A stretch of 64,000 nt of DNA, from the NCBI GenBank assembly GCA_026545765.1, contig CM048843.1, positions 11,121,501 to 11,185,500 of the forward strand, given 5' to 3'. The translations under genes and the position numbers were made by a program. Below, in pieces: positions 32,472 through 44,109 of this stretch. This DNA comes from Plantago major. Taxonomy: Eukaryota > Streptophyta > Magnoliopsida > Lamiales > Plantaginaceae. Every line of letters begins with the position of its first letter. The stretch's first letter is position 1. The notes under the pieces were generated by a model. It was not told the DNA's origin, ran no database searches, and saw only the letters and a program-made list of their open reading frames with translations.

Positions 32472-33662
32472 GCTAATTTACAATTATACTAAAATTGAGT
32501 ACCAAATGAAAATGCATAACTCTATTTTAAAAGAGATAACTCTTTTAAAGTAGACAACCAATCCCAGAAACCCTAATCGAAATTTACAACTGCCTCGTTC
32601 TTGCTGCTCACAAGCCTCATACTGACGCCGCCTCTATCTACTTCGATCGCGCCTCCTCACATCCCCAGTTCTCTACTAACATTCGTCCCTCCGTTTTCTT
32701 CCGAGAGGGACCTTCTTGACTTGGTCCCTCTCGGTTCTACTGCTACGGAATTTAAATTAAACTCCACCAAATATTTTATTTATTTTTTTAGAAAATAGTA
32801 TTAACGTTTTACTTGTGTACGTGTAGCACCAGTGTTATTAGTAAAAATCTCTAACATTTATGACTATAAACATTTGTGTCGATCATTTTAGTCACGGTAT
32901 AAAAACAATCATTTAGGAGACTTACTCAATGAATATGTTGAATATAAGATTATATTAAATTATATGTAAGCATGAGAATAAACTATTATAACGGTGTCAT
33001 TTTGTACTTTATATTTTCCTATTATTTATAATATATAATTAATGTTTTATTTCAAGAATAATAACGTTACATTTCGTTTCAATGTAAGCTTTTTCTATAA
33101 ATTAATTCTTTCTTCATGAGGGTATACATTGTATTTTCCTACCTTATAAACCTAAAACCAATTAAACATTCTACAATTTTGCAAAACAAATTGGACTTAA
33201 TTAGTTTTGGCTTTCAAACCCACAACCCCACATACTCCAACATTCAAATTCAAATCAAACGGGAAACTAAAACCTGAAAACCAACTTTGAAAACCAATTT
33301 ATAATCCAGGCTATCATATTAATCCAAAAATCAAGCCGAAAGCCAATCCACAAAATGGAGTGTAACTTATCTCTAGTCTATTTCTTCACCCAGTTTGGCT
33401 CACATGCAATGGCATCTCTTCCTTTTTTTACCTCAATTCATCATTTAGAACCTTATACAAAACTTACTTTTTCATTTCCATGTGTATATTCTCCTCGCAT
33501 TGGACAGATGGAGGATTTTTTCAACTACATCGCGTTTCTATACATAATTAAAATTTCTCTGCTTTGGGAGAAAGCAAGAAAGAAAAGAAAAGAAGGGTAT
33601 AGTTGTCCCAGTGTAGGCGAAGATTGAAGCTAAATTCATATTACAAAGTTAAGTTAATCGGA
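32472..33662. other. AT-rich spacer
   Basis: No recognisable gene or element. The frame at 33355-33627 (90 codons) has no domain, atypical composition and no splice or promoter context. Confidence 0.5.
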
Positions 33663-33783
33663 TAAGCATCTGTTCTCTTCGTCTGCAAACTCATTCAGTT
33701 CAGTTCAGATCCATTCAGTTCAGTTCAATTCAGTTCAGTTCAGTTTAGTTCAGTTCAGTGCAGACGAAGAGAACAGAGCCTAA
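33663..33783. mobile_element. Small MITE with CAGTT repeats
   Basis: TCTGTTCTCTTCGTCTGCA at 33669-33687 is perfectly repeated in reverse orientation at 33759-33777. The loop is a CAGTT(C) pentamer array (33695-33758). A second, related element lies at 35875-35985; both have AAACTCATTCAGTTCAG just inside the left end. Superfamily uncertain, possibly hAT-like. Confidence 0.65.
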
Positions 33784-35874
33784 ATCACTCAATATATGTT
33801 CCATCCAATTTCATAGGACAACAAAAAAGCATATGGGAGGCCTGCGAGCATTTCACGGGGAAAAAGTCATCTTACCAAACGAATGTTTATACCCCAAATC
33901 ATAGTCCAATTTAACGAACACAGCTCGCACAACATCCATTGCCTTTCTTTTAAATCTCATGCGAGATGAAAGCAGACTAAACGGAGTAACAACTATGATT
34001 TGCGAGCTGCCAAATCTTTCTGTCAATGAGGACAACAACGTAGGATCACATGTGCCTATAGTAGTAATAAATTACAATTCACAATTGAGATGGACATACA
34101 TTAATAAGTTCACTACATCTCAATAGTTTTACCCAAGATCATAAGCTTAGGGAACTATTTATCATGTATAAATTTGATCTTGAATATCTCAACTATCTTT
34201 TTTTATTTGCACTCGAAAGTTACGAACTTTATGATATTGATAAAACTAAAATCTGATGATGCATTCTATAATGAGGCATGACAAAAGATTATTAGTCTAT
34301 GAGTAACTAAAAAAAGACTAATTATTCTCTTTGTTCTCTATGCAAGATGCTCTATGTCTCTTGTCAAATGAATTGATCATGACTGTAGTATAACAGCTCG
34401 CATTGTATCCAAATTCCCAGCTAGAGTAGAACTACAAATAGATTTAATATTGGCTTATGTAATTGCGGATACTCTGAACACTTATGGTGTTCTATGTTTT
34501 GGTGAATGAATAATACTTTAAATTCTTCAAAAAAAAAAAAAAAGATTTGTATAACATGAAAGACAAAACACACAATTAGATTAGTTATCTCACAAAATTC
34601 TATTTGAGACATTGTGCTTACTCAAGCGACCTTTGTATAGCCGAGCTGGTAGTACTCTGGACCTCATTCCGGCTCCTTCCTTTTTCCCATACATCATTGC
34701 GCACCGGGTTCTTGATTAAAAGACTTCATGCATTCTTCAATTACAAAGCTTTAACCAAGAAACAAATACCATTTTAGCCTCATAATCTTGCTTGCGCTCC
34801 TTGATAAAATACTCCTCAGTTTTGACATTAATTCTTTATGCTGAAACTTCGGTATTTCCATGAACTATTGTAATGGTAAATTGTGGAGGTTACTTTGTCA
34901 TTTGTTTAATGCTTTTAAATTTGATCATAATGTATCATGAACGAAAGAAATTAACAAAATGCTAGGTTGACTTTCTAATATATAGAATGGTATTTTTACT
35001 ACAATAGCTATTCCTCCAATTTCAAATTCATTAATTGTCCCATAATAACGAAACCAACATGTTTGACGACCACAATCATACTACACTATTAGCATTCATT
35101 CCTTAAAAGTAACGGATGGCACTACTTTAAATGTGGTAAAAATGTCAAGACCATTCATTAGTTTTTCATGTTTTTGTGTATTTAAAATACAAACAAATTA
35201 GATAGGAAAATCCACATAGGATTTTGGGTGCTCTAATACATCTAAGGATGGGAATAAAAACCTATCTTTATTATATATATGGATGGATACATATCCATTT
35301 GTTAACAACGTATATATTATTAACATTGGTGTTTTTTCGTATTAAAAAAAATAATTTCGTTAATAACATAGACGTTTTGATTAATTAATAATATTGATGA
35401 TTTTCTTGATAGTATATGGTCTTTAAAAGAATGGATTTCTTTTACAATTTACAACTAACTAAACAAACTAGGTTCATGGATCCGGTTCAACTGACCAAGA
35501 TAATTTAACAGTTGATCCTATCTTTGAAATTACTATTGTAAATTAGCGGCAGTAGAAATTCAACCTTTGGCTAGAAACTCCTATCCTATGCAAGTGCGAC
35601 AATAAATAAACCTGCACAATTTATCCCAACCGCACCACCTGAATTTCTCAGCAACCGACCGGTTGCAACCTAACCAGTTCGGTTTTCGGTTACGGTTAAA
35701 AACCGTAATCTTTTTTTTTTTAAATAATTCCAAAACAAGTGTTAACTCCCTTCTTCTACTTCTACTCCATGAGCTGAACAAGATGATGAGTCTGTGGGTC
35801 AAATCGTGGGCACACTGAAATCCACACATCTCCTTTCTTCCTCACCACTCATTTGCAGAACATGCACAAATTAG
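33784..35874. other. AT-rich spacer
   Basis: About 2 kb without a recognisable gene. The GC-richer patch 35640-35700 has repeated AACCG/CGGTT words and a palindrome GCAACCGACCGGTTGC. Confidence 0.45.
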
Positions 35875-35985
35875 GATATGTTTTTTTCAACTGGAAACTC
35901 ATTCAGTTCAGCTTAGTTATATTTTATACTACAATTCAATTGAGTTCAGTTCAGAAAATTACAGTTGAAGAGAACACTTACTCCT
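35875..35985. mobile_element. Second CAGTT-type MITE
   Basis: Left ATATGTTTTTTTCAACTG and right CAGTTGAAGAGAACACTTA pair with some mismatches around a core with AAACTCATTCAGTTCAG and GAGTTCAGTTCAG. Related to the element at 33663. Confidence 0.5.
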
Positions 35986-35999
35986 TCCCAAGCAAAAAG

Positions 36000-36342
36000 T
36001 GACAACTTCCAGACGAATCTTCATCTTCTTCAACAATTCAATTCAGCTGATTTCACACTTGGTAGACTAAACCTTCTCCTATAAGAATCCCCAACATTTC
36101 GTCACACAATCTCAAAACAATCAATTACTCTGTTCAACACCTCAAACTCTCAAATCAAGCTTCTCAAAATGGGCATGGTTTTCGGCAGAATCGCAGTAGA
36201 AACACCCAAATACGAAGTAATCCACACCGGAAGAACTTGCCAAATCCACAAATATCCACCCCCCGTGATCGCCGAAGTGACCTACAGCCCGTCCGATTTC
36301 AAATCCAAAACGAAATCAAGAACGAAAGAAGACAAAGCTTAA
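36000..36342 (+). pseudogene. Captured SOUL/heme-binding protein gene fragment (5' part)
   Basis: An ATG at 36169 opens a 57-codon frame. Its first 45 residues (MGMVFGRIAVETPKYEVIHT, then HKYPPPVIAEVTYSPSDFK) match the N-terminus of plant SOUL heme-binding proteins. After residue about 45 the text becomes unrelated (KSKTKSRTKEDKA) and stops at 36342, where the family normally continues for over 150 residues. About 170 bases upstream look like its 5' UTR, with leader-like CA-rich sequence. It is therefore a truncated copy, probably carried here by a transposon; it lies between AACCG/CGGTT-rich borders at about 35640 and 36680-36800. Confidence 0.65.
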
Positions 36343-36659
36343 AGCTTCGATTGACGAGTTACAGAACAAAATAGTCAAGAACGAAATAAAGTACAATTTC
36401 TACAAACCTGTCAAGAACGAAATAAACTTCGATTGAGTCGAGATCGGTCAGTGTCGAGGCTAGAGGAGACGAAATGAGTCTGTGGAGAGGCTAGAGGAGA
36501 CGAGATTGGTCATGTTGTGAGGAGACGAGTAGCAGATGGAAGTTCATGGCGTGAGTAGCACTGTAGCAGTCTCGCAGAGACGAACTGGGTTGTGACGGCT
36601 CATGGCTGTGAAGAGAACTGAAATGAATTTTGAAAAACCAGCAAATAACCTAAAGCGAT

Positions 36660-36805
36660 GGTTATTTGCAGTTACATGATCGAACCGGAACCGGTCAGTA
36701 AATTTTTCGATTCCGGTTATGGTTATGGTTATTATTTAAATGGTTATGGTTATAACCGAAATTGGAATAATGGTTATGGTTATTAACCAACCAGTTCCAG
36801 GCCTA
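36660..36805. repeat. GGTTAT microsatellite and AACCGG-rich border
   Basis: GAACCGGAACCGG at about 36683, then repeated GGTTATGGTTATGGTTAT (36710-36785), ending AACCAACCAGTTCCAGGCCTA. Such CGGTT-rich ends are often seen at plant hAT-like elements; with the AACCG-rich patch near 35650 they may bracket one element carrying the SOUL fragment. The pairing is loose. Confidence 0.4.
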
Positions 36806-36967
36806 CCGGGAGCGTCTCCAGGCCTCGGTAGAGCAAGTGTGGGAACAGAAACGATTTTGGGGAATTGTTTCGTCTCGAAGCATCTTTGGACGGCCTCAAG
36901 ACGGAGCTTAACGGACGATGAGTTCGGCTCTCATTGGCGGGAGAAATAGCCATTTCAGAGTAAGGTG
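36806..36967 (-). pseudogene. Fragment related to the N-terminus of the first gene
   Basis: Reverse-strand reading from an ATG at 36953: MAISPANESRTHRPLSSVLRP then SKDASRRNNSPK. It aligns with the N-terminus of the 300-1835 gene (MAIFSDDGSKLHRPGGSKPS, KHAPR). The bases around the ATG are almost identical (AAATAGCCATTTCAG, then GTAAGGT). Only about 45 codons are recognisable before the frame runs into the CGGTT-rich border. Confidence 0.65.
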
Positions 36968-36969
36968 TT

Positions 36970-37831
36970 AGGTGTGTGTCTGTATGTGATAGAAAGAAGG
37001 CGTAGCATATCTCCAAGTGATTCTCTTCCAAAATCTCCGCCACATCAAGATTCCACTCATCGCAATTCACTTTGATTCTCTGCAATTCTACTCCAAATTG
37101 TTTCAAATTTATTATTTTTTCACATTTCTTTCAAACTTAATTTTTCATTCCTTTTTCTTTTCTCATTCCTTTTAAACTTTATTCTTGAATTTATTTTAAA
37201 TATCGTTAATTAATTATAAAAAAATCACATTAATTTTTTTTTAATTATATTACTTGGAAAAAATTACATTACTTAAAAAAACTATAATACTTGAAATTGA
37301 AAATTACAATACTTGAAATTAAAAATTACAATAATTGAAACTGAAAATTACAACAATTAAAATACTACATTCAAATCCTAGTTAACATACCCGAGAAACC
37401 CACACGCTTCATCGTAGAGCTTCTTCTCGCCGTCTTTCAATTCTACTCCCGTATCCATTTTGGCTGAAAGCATCAAATATAGTTTACATTTTTCAAGTGC
37501 ATTTTTATGTTTTTAGTATATGTAAAAAAAATTCTATAAGTGTTATTTTAAATTCAAATAATATGTATTTTAAATTTTAGAAGTAATGTATAAGTATATT
37601 TCTATTGCTACATATATTATTATCATATGAAAATATTCAATAATACTTGAAATTGAAAAAAAAAATTACATTACATGAAATAAAAATTACAATACAAGAA
37701 AAATAAAAAATAATAAAAAAGATAAAAGTGGGAAAGAAATAGAAATAAAGAAAACAAAAGGAGAAAAGAAAATCAAAACAAAAAAAAAAGACTCCACAAG
37801 AAAAAACAAAACGAGAAAAGAAAAACAAAAA

Positions 37832-37839
<8 letters not shown>
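36970..37839. other. AT-rich spacer with short degenerate repeats
   Basis: Loosely repeated AAAATTACAATACTTGAAATT units at about 37230-37375 and again at 37640-37700. No recognisable gene. Confidence 0.5.

Positions 37840-37898
<59 letters not shown>
37840..37898. repeat. TA dinucleotide microsatellite
   Basis: About 29 uninterrupted TA units after an A-rich stretch. Length is probably variable. Confidence 0.95.
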
Positions 37899-37901
<3 letters not shown>

Positions 37902-38131
37902 GGATAATGGCGCTGGGCCTCGTCCCAAAATTTGGTACAAGGCGAGTTGGAGTCTGAGCCGAGTTCCAAACCATTTTGCAACTCATTTTGCAACATGGCT
38001 GGAGACGGTCGTAGCAGGTGAAGAGTGAGGGCTAAGTCAACCAACACGCTGACCCCTCAAAGAATTTGAACCAGCTGGCAAGCTTATTCCCATGTCCACC
38101 AACTCCCTCAAAGAATCGAGTTGATTCGTAC

Positions 38132-39190
38132 GGGGTAATTTTTTTTTTTTTTTTTTGGTACACTACAATAAGACAGTGCCAGTCTAGATACACTAAAACG
38201 ACTATGTCCAATTTACGTACATTACAAGTTTGCAACAACACATGCCCAATTGAGGTACTCCGGGTAATCTTTCAGCATTGACTCGATTTTGACCGGCGAA
38301 TTTGATTTTTTTTTTCAAATTATCTGGACACGTGTCAAGCTCATATTAATTCTGAATTTTAAATTTAAAAAAAATGTAAAAGCATTTTTAATAATTCAAA
38401 AAAAAAATATAAAAATAAAAAAAGTAAATAAAATTTATAAAATATCAAAAATAAAATAAAATTCATTTACTCTAAAAATAATAAAAAATTCAAAAGGGTT
38501 TTAAATTTCTAAAAAATTGTAAAAATATTTTTAATAATATATAAATAATAAAAGTAATTTAAAATTATGAAATATTAAAAATAAAATATAAATAAAATAA
38601 GGATTAATTTTTTTAAAAATTAGTAAAATACTAAATAGTAAAAGACTGAAAAATTCGACAAAAAGAAATGTTCATTCTATATAACAATTACCCGCAATTG
38701 AGATGAATCCTAACCTCCAAACTCACATATCCATACTTGATTAACAACAAATTCGGGCTTCCCTACCATCCGCAATTTATATATATTTTTCTGATTATTA
38801 AAAGTATTTTTACATTTTTTTTAAAATTTAAAACCCTTTTGAATTGTTTTTTAAATTTTTTAGAATAAAATTATTTTATTTTATTTTTGATATTTTATAT
38901 TTTACAATTTATAATTATTTTTATTATGTTTATATATTTTCCTGAATTATTAAAAATGCTTTTATGAATTTTTTAAAATTTAAAATTCAAAATTAATATG
39001 AGCTTGACACGTGTCCTGATAATTTTGAAAAAAGTCAAATTCGCCGGTCAAAATCGAGTCAATGTCGAAAAATTGCCCGGAATACCTCAATTGGACATGT
39101 GTTGTTATAATGTACCTAAATTGGACATAGTCGTTTTAGTATACTAAACTGGCACCGTCTTATTGTAGTGTACAAAAAAAAAATTTACCC
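38132..39190. mobile_element. MULE-like giant hairpin element C
   Basis: 1059 bp flanked by a perfect 9-bp duplication GATTCGTAC (38123-38131 and 39191-39199). Terminal inverted repeats of at least 250 bp run from GGGGTAATTTTT... and GTACACTACAATAAGAC through CTAAAACGACTATGTCCAAT to GACACGTGTC. AT-rich arms further inside (38370-38560 and 38780-38950) also pair, so nearly the whole element can fold back. A 9-bp duplication and long inverted repeats are typical of Mutator-like elements. No transposase. Confidence 0.88.
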
Positions 39191-39267
39191 GATTCGTACC
39201 CTCCTTCCCTTGCATTTGAATTTTGTGTGTAAAATAAAGTTAAAATAGAAAATTGAATATAGTATTT

Positions 39268-39579
39268 GTAATGATCCGTCCACTAATCGATCGAACCCCG
39301 ACCCAAAGGGTCGGCGTGATTACTCATGGACAACTCTTCGGATAATATGCTGCCACATGTCCTTTTCCGCGCACTTTGTCCTCACTCGTGTGCGAATTGA
39401 GAGACTTTCCAGTTGGTCAACCATCATAAGATTGTTCCAGGACAAGCACGCTTGACTCTGGAAACTTTGGAGTTCTTATGGGTTGATTCTCGAAAAGAAA
39501 GGTGCACATTGTTAGTATGAGTAGTATTATCGATCCCTTTGAACTCTTTGGACTTAACTTGAAACTTTTGGACGTTACA
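39268..39579 (-). mobile_element. Cassandra-like solo LTR with 5S-derived sequence
   Basis: About 312 bp, read on the reverse strand from TGTAACGTCC to GGATCATTACA. It contains AGAACTCCAAAGTT, then after a short insertion AAGCGTGCTTG, and farther on GATGGTTGACC and ACTGGAAAGT, in the order of the corresponding 5S rRNA segments (including the internal promoter region). Such 5S-derived LTRs define Cassandra TRIM elements in plants. Flanks GTATT and TTATT may be a decayed 5-bp duplication. It is not a 5S gene: the ends are missing and there are insertions. Confidence 0.7.
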
Positions 39580-39584
39580 TTATT

Positions 39585-40352
39585 AATTAAATGAAAATTT
39601 AATAAAGAATAAATAAAAATTGATACTGGTTGTTAAAGTGGAAAGCTTAGTATCATTTAATACGAAATAATAAAGAACGAAAAAAAGAAATTGAGAGTTG
39701 AGAAATTTGTAAAATGAATATCACAGAGTAACTTATTTATATACCAACATATGTTATCAAGAAAATTATCGATATTATTAATTAAAACATTTATTTTGTT
39801 TACGAAACCTATTTTTTAGATAACGTTTTGATTAATAATATTCATGAACTTTTTGACAACCTAGCTCTATCTATAAATGAGTTGAATTGTTAGAATGAAA
39901 ATCTTAACCCAATACAACTAGAACGAGTCTCTTGGTCTTATAGTTACATTAAAATGTATAAAGTTCTCTGGGTCGAATGGAGCACTTTATATCAGAAACA
40001 TTAAGAGTGTGTGTATATATAACACATAAAACATTATTAATATTATTTTAAATATTATAGTTATACTTAAAAAGTCAGCCCTCCAATCCCTTACTCATAT
40101 GGTCCTTACACGTCTTTGTACGTTAGGAAAACAATATGCAAAGATAAATCAATTTCGTACCAAGGCAGGAATTGAAGGGAGAAATTTAAGATGCCTTTAG
40201 AAAAAAACATTTGGCAACTTTAGGTTACATTTTGGACACCATGAACATTGAAACTGGTATCACTCAGCAATCTCAAATAGATTAAACTAAGCGAGAGCAA
40301 AAAAAGGGGGGGAAAAACTCAAAAGAAGTCTTCAGCATCTGGAGTACACAAC
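39585..40352. other. Spacer and 3' flank of the F-box gene
   Basis: AT-rich; the part nearest 40352 should include the 3' UTR of the reverse-strand F-box/LRR gene. Nothing else is recognised. Confidence 0.45.
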
Positions 40353-43300
40353 CTAATCCCATCTAATCTTACAACCCCTTGTTTCCAAGGTATCCACAAT
40401 TTCCACAGAAAGAAGCCGCCTAAGTGGAGCAACCAGCTTCAATTTCTTCAGACTTGAACAGCAGGTTCTAAGGGCAAGCTCTAAACCGTTTACAGATACA
40501 TTAGCTAGATTAAGCAGCTTCACGTCCTGGATGCGGCTTAAGTTCCCCAATAATATGCATAGGCCCATGTCGGATATCTTACAGCCACTCAAATTGATCT
40601 GCAAAAATAAATTTCAAATTAAAAACTAGTAACTCAGAGTAATGCATTTCCAGCAAGGACTTCTAGGTTAAACTTTTAGCTGCAATAGACATGGCATTGA
40701 CTTGAAGCTAAGCTATACGATCCAGATTCCTGCAAAATGATTATAGTACTGTTTCTCAAGGAAGGAACTACTGATCAACGGAAAATAGTTGCATTTGACT
40801 GTAGAAGCTGCTAAGATGGTTTCTCGAAGTACCAGTAGTATTTCTAGCGAATTAACATTTGAACGAAATCCTATTTGTCTGAAAGGGGGTATCGTAGTAG
40901 CTTTTCTTGGCAGCTTACGGCTTCTTGCTAGCTTAAAACTCGTATAGCACGTCACTACATTACATATATTGATTAAGGCTTCTGTTCAGCTGCATGCCAA
41001 AGCCAAGAAAGTACCTTAGGATGCTTATAACCTACTGGCTCTGATGTAACTCACTCGAACACCCCCCAAACCTAGTTGCCTCAACTCTACCACCTTATTC
41101 TTCAAGTCTCACAATTTTCAAATACTAATACAGTAATACCAGAGACTTGATAGTTTCATTGTTTCCAACTCCTCCAGGTTACAAGATAGATGAAAAGAAA
41201 AGACGTGAAAAGAAAAGGGGAAAAAAAAAAAAAGAACAACCACACCGTTGGCGGCCAAATATCAGTGGACAGTGGAGAACAAGTACCTGCTGCAGATTCT
41301 TTGAATAATAGGCAAGGGCCCCGAATCCAGAGTCATCAATATTCTCACAATGTTTAACATCCAACTCAGTAAGTCTCCTGCATCCTGCAGCAAGAGTGCT
41401 CAAACCAGCACCAGTAACGTTAGGCAGGCTTCGCAACTCTAGGTCAGAAAGCTCCTCGAGAGAACCTAAAGAACCAATCCCTCGGTCCGTTATACTAGTG
41501 CAGTACGACAAGATTAGTTTTCTCAATTTTGTGCAGCCACGCGACAAAGATACTAATCCATAATCACCTATCGCTACACACCTGTATAACAGCATTTATT
41601 AGAAGAGTAGATTAGAATATATGCTTCACGAGTATCATGAGTTGCGACTACGGTGGTTTATTGATTCGATACCTGTAAAGATCAAGTTCGCGGATTTGTT
41701 TGCAATTTGAAGCAATAAAGAATAATCCCTTGTCAGAAACGTTAGTGCACAGTCCAAGTTTCAAAGATAGAAGCCCCAAACAGTTCGATAGATGTTTCAA
41801 ACCTGAAACAAGAAACATAAAGAATAAATTAAATGAGTTACTGATAAACGAAAAGGGCTCGACTATATAAGAAAAGGTCTCAGAAATTACCCATGTCGTT
41901 AACGCCTGGGCAATCTGTAAGATCAATTTCTTCCAGTAACATTGAGAAGGATCCAAGGAAGTAAAGACCCTTCTCGTTGAGCAGGTTGATACACTCTAAT
42001 TTAAGACATACAACATACTCACAAGAGTAGGCTATTGATATTATTGACAAATCAGAGAGGTCACTACAGCATGTCAAATCAAGATTTCTCAGGTTAAGAC
42101 AGCCACATACAAGCTTTGTGATACCAATATCTGTCACCCCTTCGCATTTACCCAGTCCGATTTCAGTCAGAAACCTGCATTTTATGCTGATAGTGTCAAG
42201 AATTGAATCGGATACCTGTGCCCCGTCAATTCTGAGGACTTTCAGCTTACTGAGGTTTTTGAACTCGTAAACAAACATTGCAGGAATACCCTGAAATTCC
42301 ACAAATACAAATTTATTTCAGATATTGATCGAAACAAGAACTGCTTAAGGGCTTCGTTAGATTCACGAGAATTGAGCCTTTTACTTACAACGAAGCAGAA
42401 GCTAGCCTGAAGCTGCAGCAAATTATTGTGTCCTTTGAGGATTGAAACAAGAGCGGGAGGACCCACTTGACCACACCTCGACACATCCAGTACCTGTTGC
42501 ACCAACAAGAAAACATTACATGATTATAACGGTATCTGAGAATGTACTGATCCATTGGTATACCCGGGTACTAAAGACAATAAACAATGAAATAGTTAAA
42601 TCTTTAGGCTTGAATAGTGAAAACTACTACTAGAAACAACATCCCCACCTAAGTATCAACAATGTCTTCTACTCCTGTAAGTATCAACAATATCTTCTAC
42701 TGGAATATTGAAGCCGAGCCATAAAAATTAAATAGTACGAACGTTGAAATTAAATCATCTAAATTTAAGTATAGCTGTTGTTGCAAAAAAGTTCAAGCAG
42801 ATTTCATAAGCCTAAAAAGATTGTGGATCTAATACAGCTTAGATTGCAAACTACTGGCAGTTACTAATGAGTAATGAGACTAACAGGTCAGCGGTTGGCA
42901 TGTCATAAATGCATGACCTTAAATCTTAGTAGTACAATCATGTACAGATACATAATTTGCAAACAAAAACATTGATCATAAGAATCCACTAACCTGAAGT
43001 GAAGGGCATCCCTTCCCAATATAATGTAGCCCCTCATCGTCCAGTAATCCACAACCAACCATCAGTAACACCTCCAACTTCTGCATTCCACCAATCGAAC
43101 GCAGAGATCCCCCCGTTACCTAATCCAAAATTCCACCAATCAGCGAATCATACAATTCTACACAGAACAACAATCCAGCTAGTTTCTCATCTACATCACA
43201 CAATGTATATGCCAAGTCAATGCATCATCTGAATTCTAAACCATTCTAATCAACATCAAACTCAATTAGCAACTAATCAGTACTACATGAAAAACGAGCA

Positions 43301-43935
43301 GAGCAAATGAACAAAACCTTCAAATACGAAATATCGAGGTATTTCAATCGACCACATTTCTTGGAGAGCAGCTCAATTCCTATATCAGTCAAATCGAAAC
43401 ACCACTTTACACTCAACCTCTCCAGCTTCTCACACCCCACCGCAATCTGAGCTAATCCTACATCACTCAAATTCAAGCATTTATCCAAACAGAGCTCCCT
43501 CAGCTCGACGGCGCACGATAGCGCCGCCGCCTCCCGGTCCCCAAATCCACAACAGTAGGAGACATCAACACTCTCCAGACTCACACAGCTCCTCACTAAC
43601 GCCTCCAGCCCCTGCGCACTCAATCCAGTGCACCGATTGAGAATCAGCCGCTTCAGCCGCCGTGCTACGGCGGATGAGTTTGTGGAGGACGAGAGGATGA
43701 CGCTAACCGACGCATCGTCAATTCTAGGGCAGACGGAGAGGTCGAGTGAGTAGAGGGAGAGGAATTTGGAGAGGAGAGGAGAGAGGAATTCAGGTCGGAG
43801 GATCCGGAGATGAGTCCGATGGAGCGATTCGAGCTTGTAGAAGGATTTGCAGGTGGAGCGGAAGGATTTGTGATCGGAGGATGGGAGATGAGAGAGGATC
43901 TGGAGGAGAAGATCATCGGAGAGCAGAGTGATCAT
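40353..43935 (-). CDS. F-box/LRR-repeat protein (FBL3-like)
   Basis: Seven exons joined by GT-AG introns: 43935-43318, 43119-42994, 42493-42389, 42290-41891, 41802-41673, 41581-41287 and 40598-40353; 1920 bases, 639 residues, and the phase is kept throughout. The N-terminal F-box (LSDDLLLQILSHLPSSDHKS, residues about 4-45) would bind SKP1. About 17-19 cysteine-containing LRRs of the AMN1/FBL type follow (LKRLILNRCTGLSAQGLEAL, LTELDVKHCENIDDSGFGAL), the substrate-binding arc of an SCF ubiquitin ligase. Length and layout resemble Arabidopsis F-box/LRR-repeat protein 3 (about 660 residues). No internal stop or shift, and splice sites are canonical, so it is probably functional. The last intron (40599-41286) is the longest. 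Exact orthology is not proven. Confidence 0.93.
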
Positions 43936-43950
43936 TTTGAATTGCTTGAA

Positions 43951-44031
43951 TTAGGTAGGAGCGAAGAGGAGGAGGAGGTGGAGTGCGGCGGCGGAGGTGG
44001 AGGAGAAGGAGAATTTGCGGCGGAGGGGCAT
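43951..44031 (-). CDS. In-frame upstream ORF of the F-box gene
   Basis: Reverse strand ATG at 44031 opens 26 codons (MPLRRKFSFSSTSAAALHLL, then LLFAPT) and stops at TAA 15 bases before the main ATG, in the same frame. It could act as a translation-lowering uORF. Alternatively one nonsense change may have shortened the F-box protein's N-terminus; FBL3-type proteins often have a basic/Ser-rich leader before the F-box. Confidence 0.45.
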   Translation of the reverse strand: MPLRRKFSFSSTSAAALHLLLLFAPT

Positions 44032-44109
44032 GGTGGTCGTCGGAATCAGTGGCGGAGGTACTGCGGCATTATTATTATTTTATTCGGTTTTATTGAAGAG
44101 TTATTATAG

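Noticed and set aside
33355..33627. 90-codon forward frame as a gene
   Set aside because: No domain, no promoter or splice context, and AT-driven composition.
34629..34690. tRNA-like stretch TAGCCGAGCTGGTAGTACTCTGGAC
   Set aside because: It resembles a D-arm region, but no acceptor stem, anticodon arm or T-arm could be paired around it.
36710..36785. Telomere-like repeat
   Set aside because: The unit is GGTTAT, not the plant TTTAGGG repeat, and it belongs to a CGGTT-rich element border.
39390..39500. 5S rRNA gene
   Set aside because: Only inner 5S words are present, with insertions and without 5S ends or a terminator; a Cassandra-like LTR explains them better.
40713..40955. Reverse-strand frame inside the F-box gene region
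   Set aside because: It lies in the last intron of the F-box/LRR gene and does not continue the LRR pattern.
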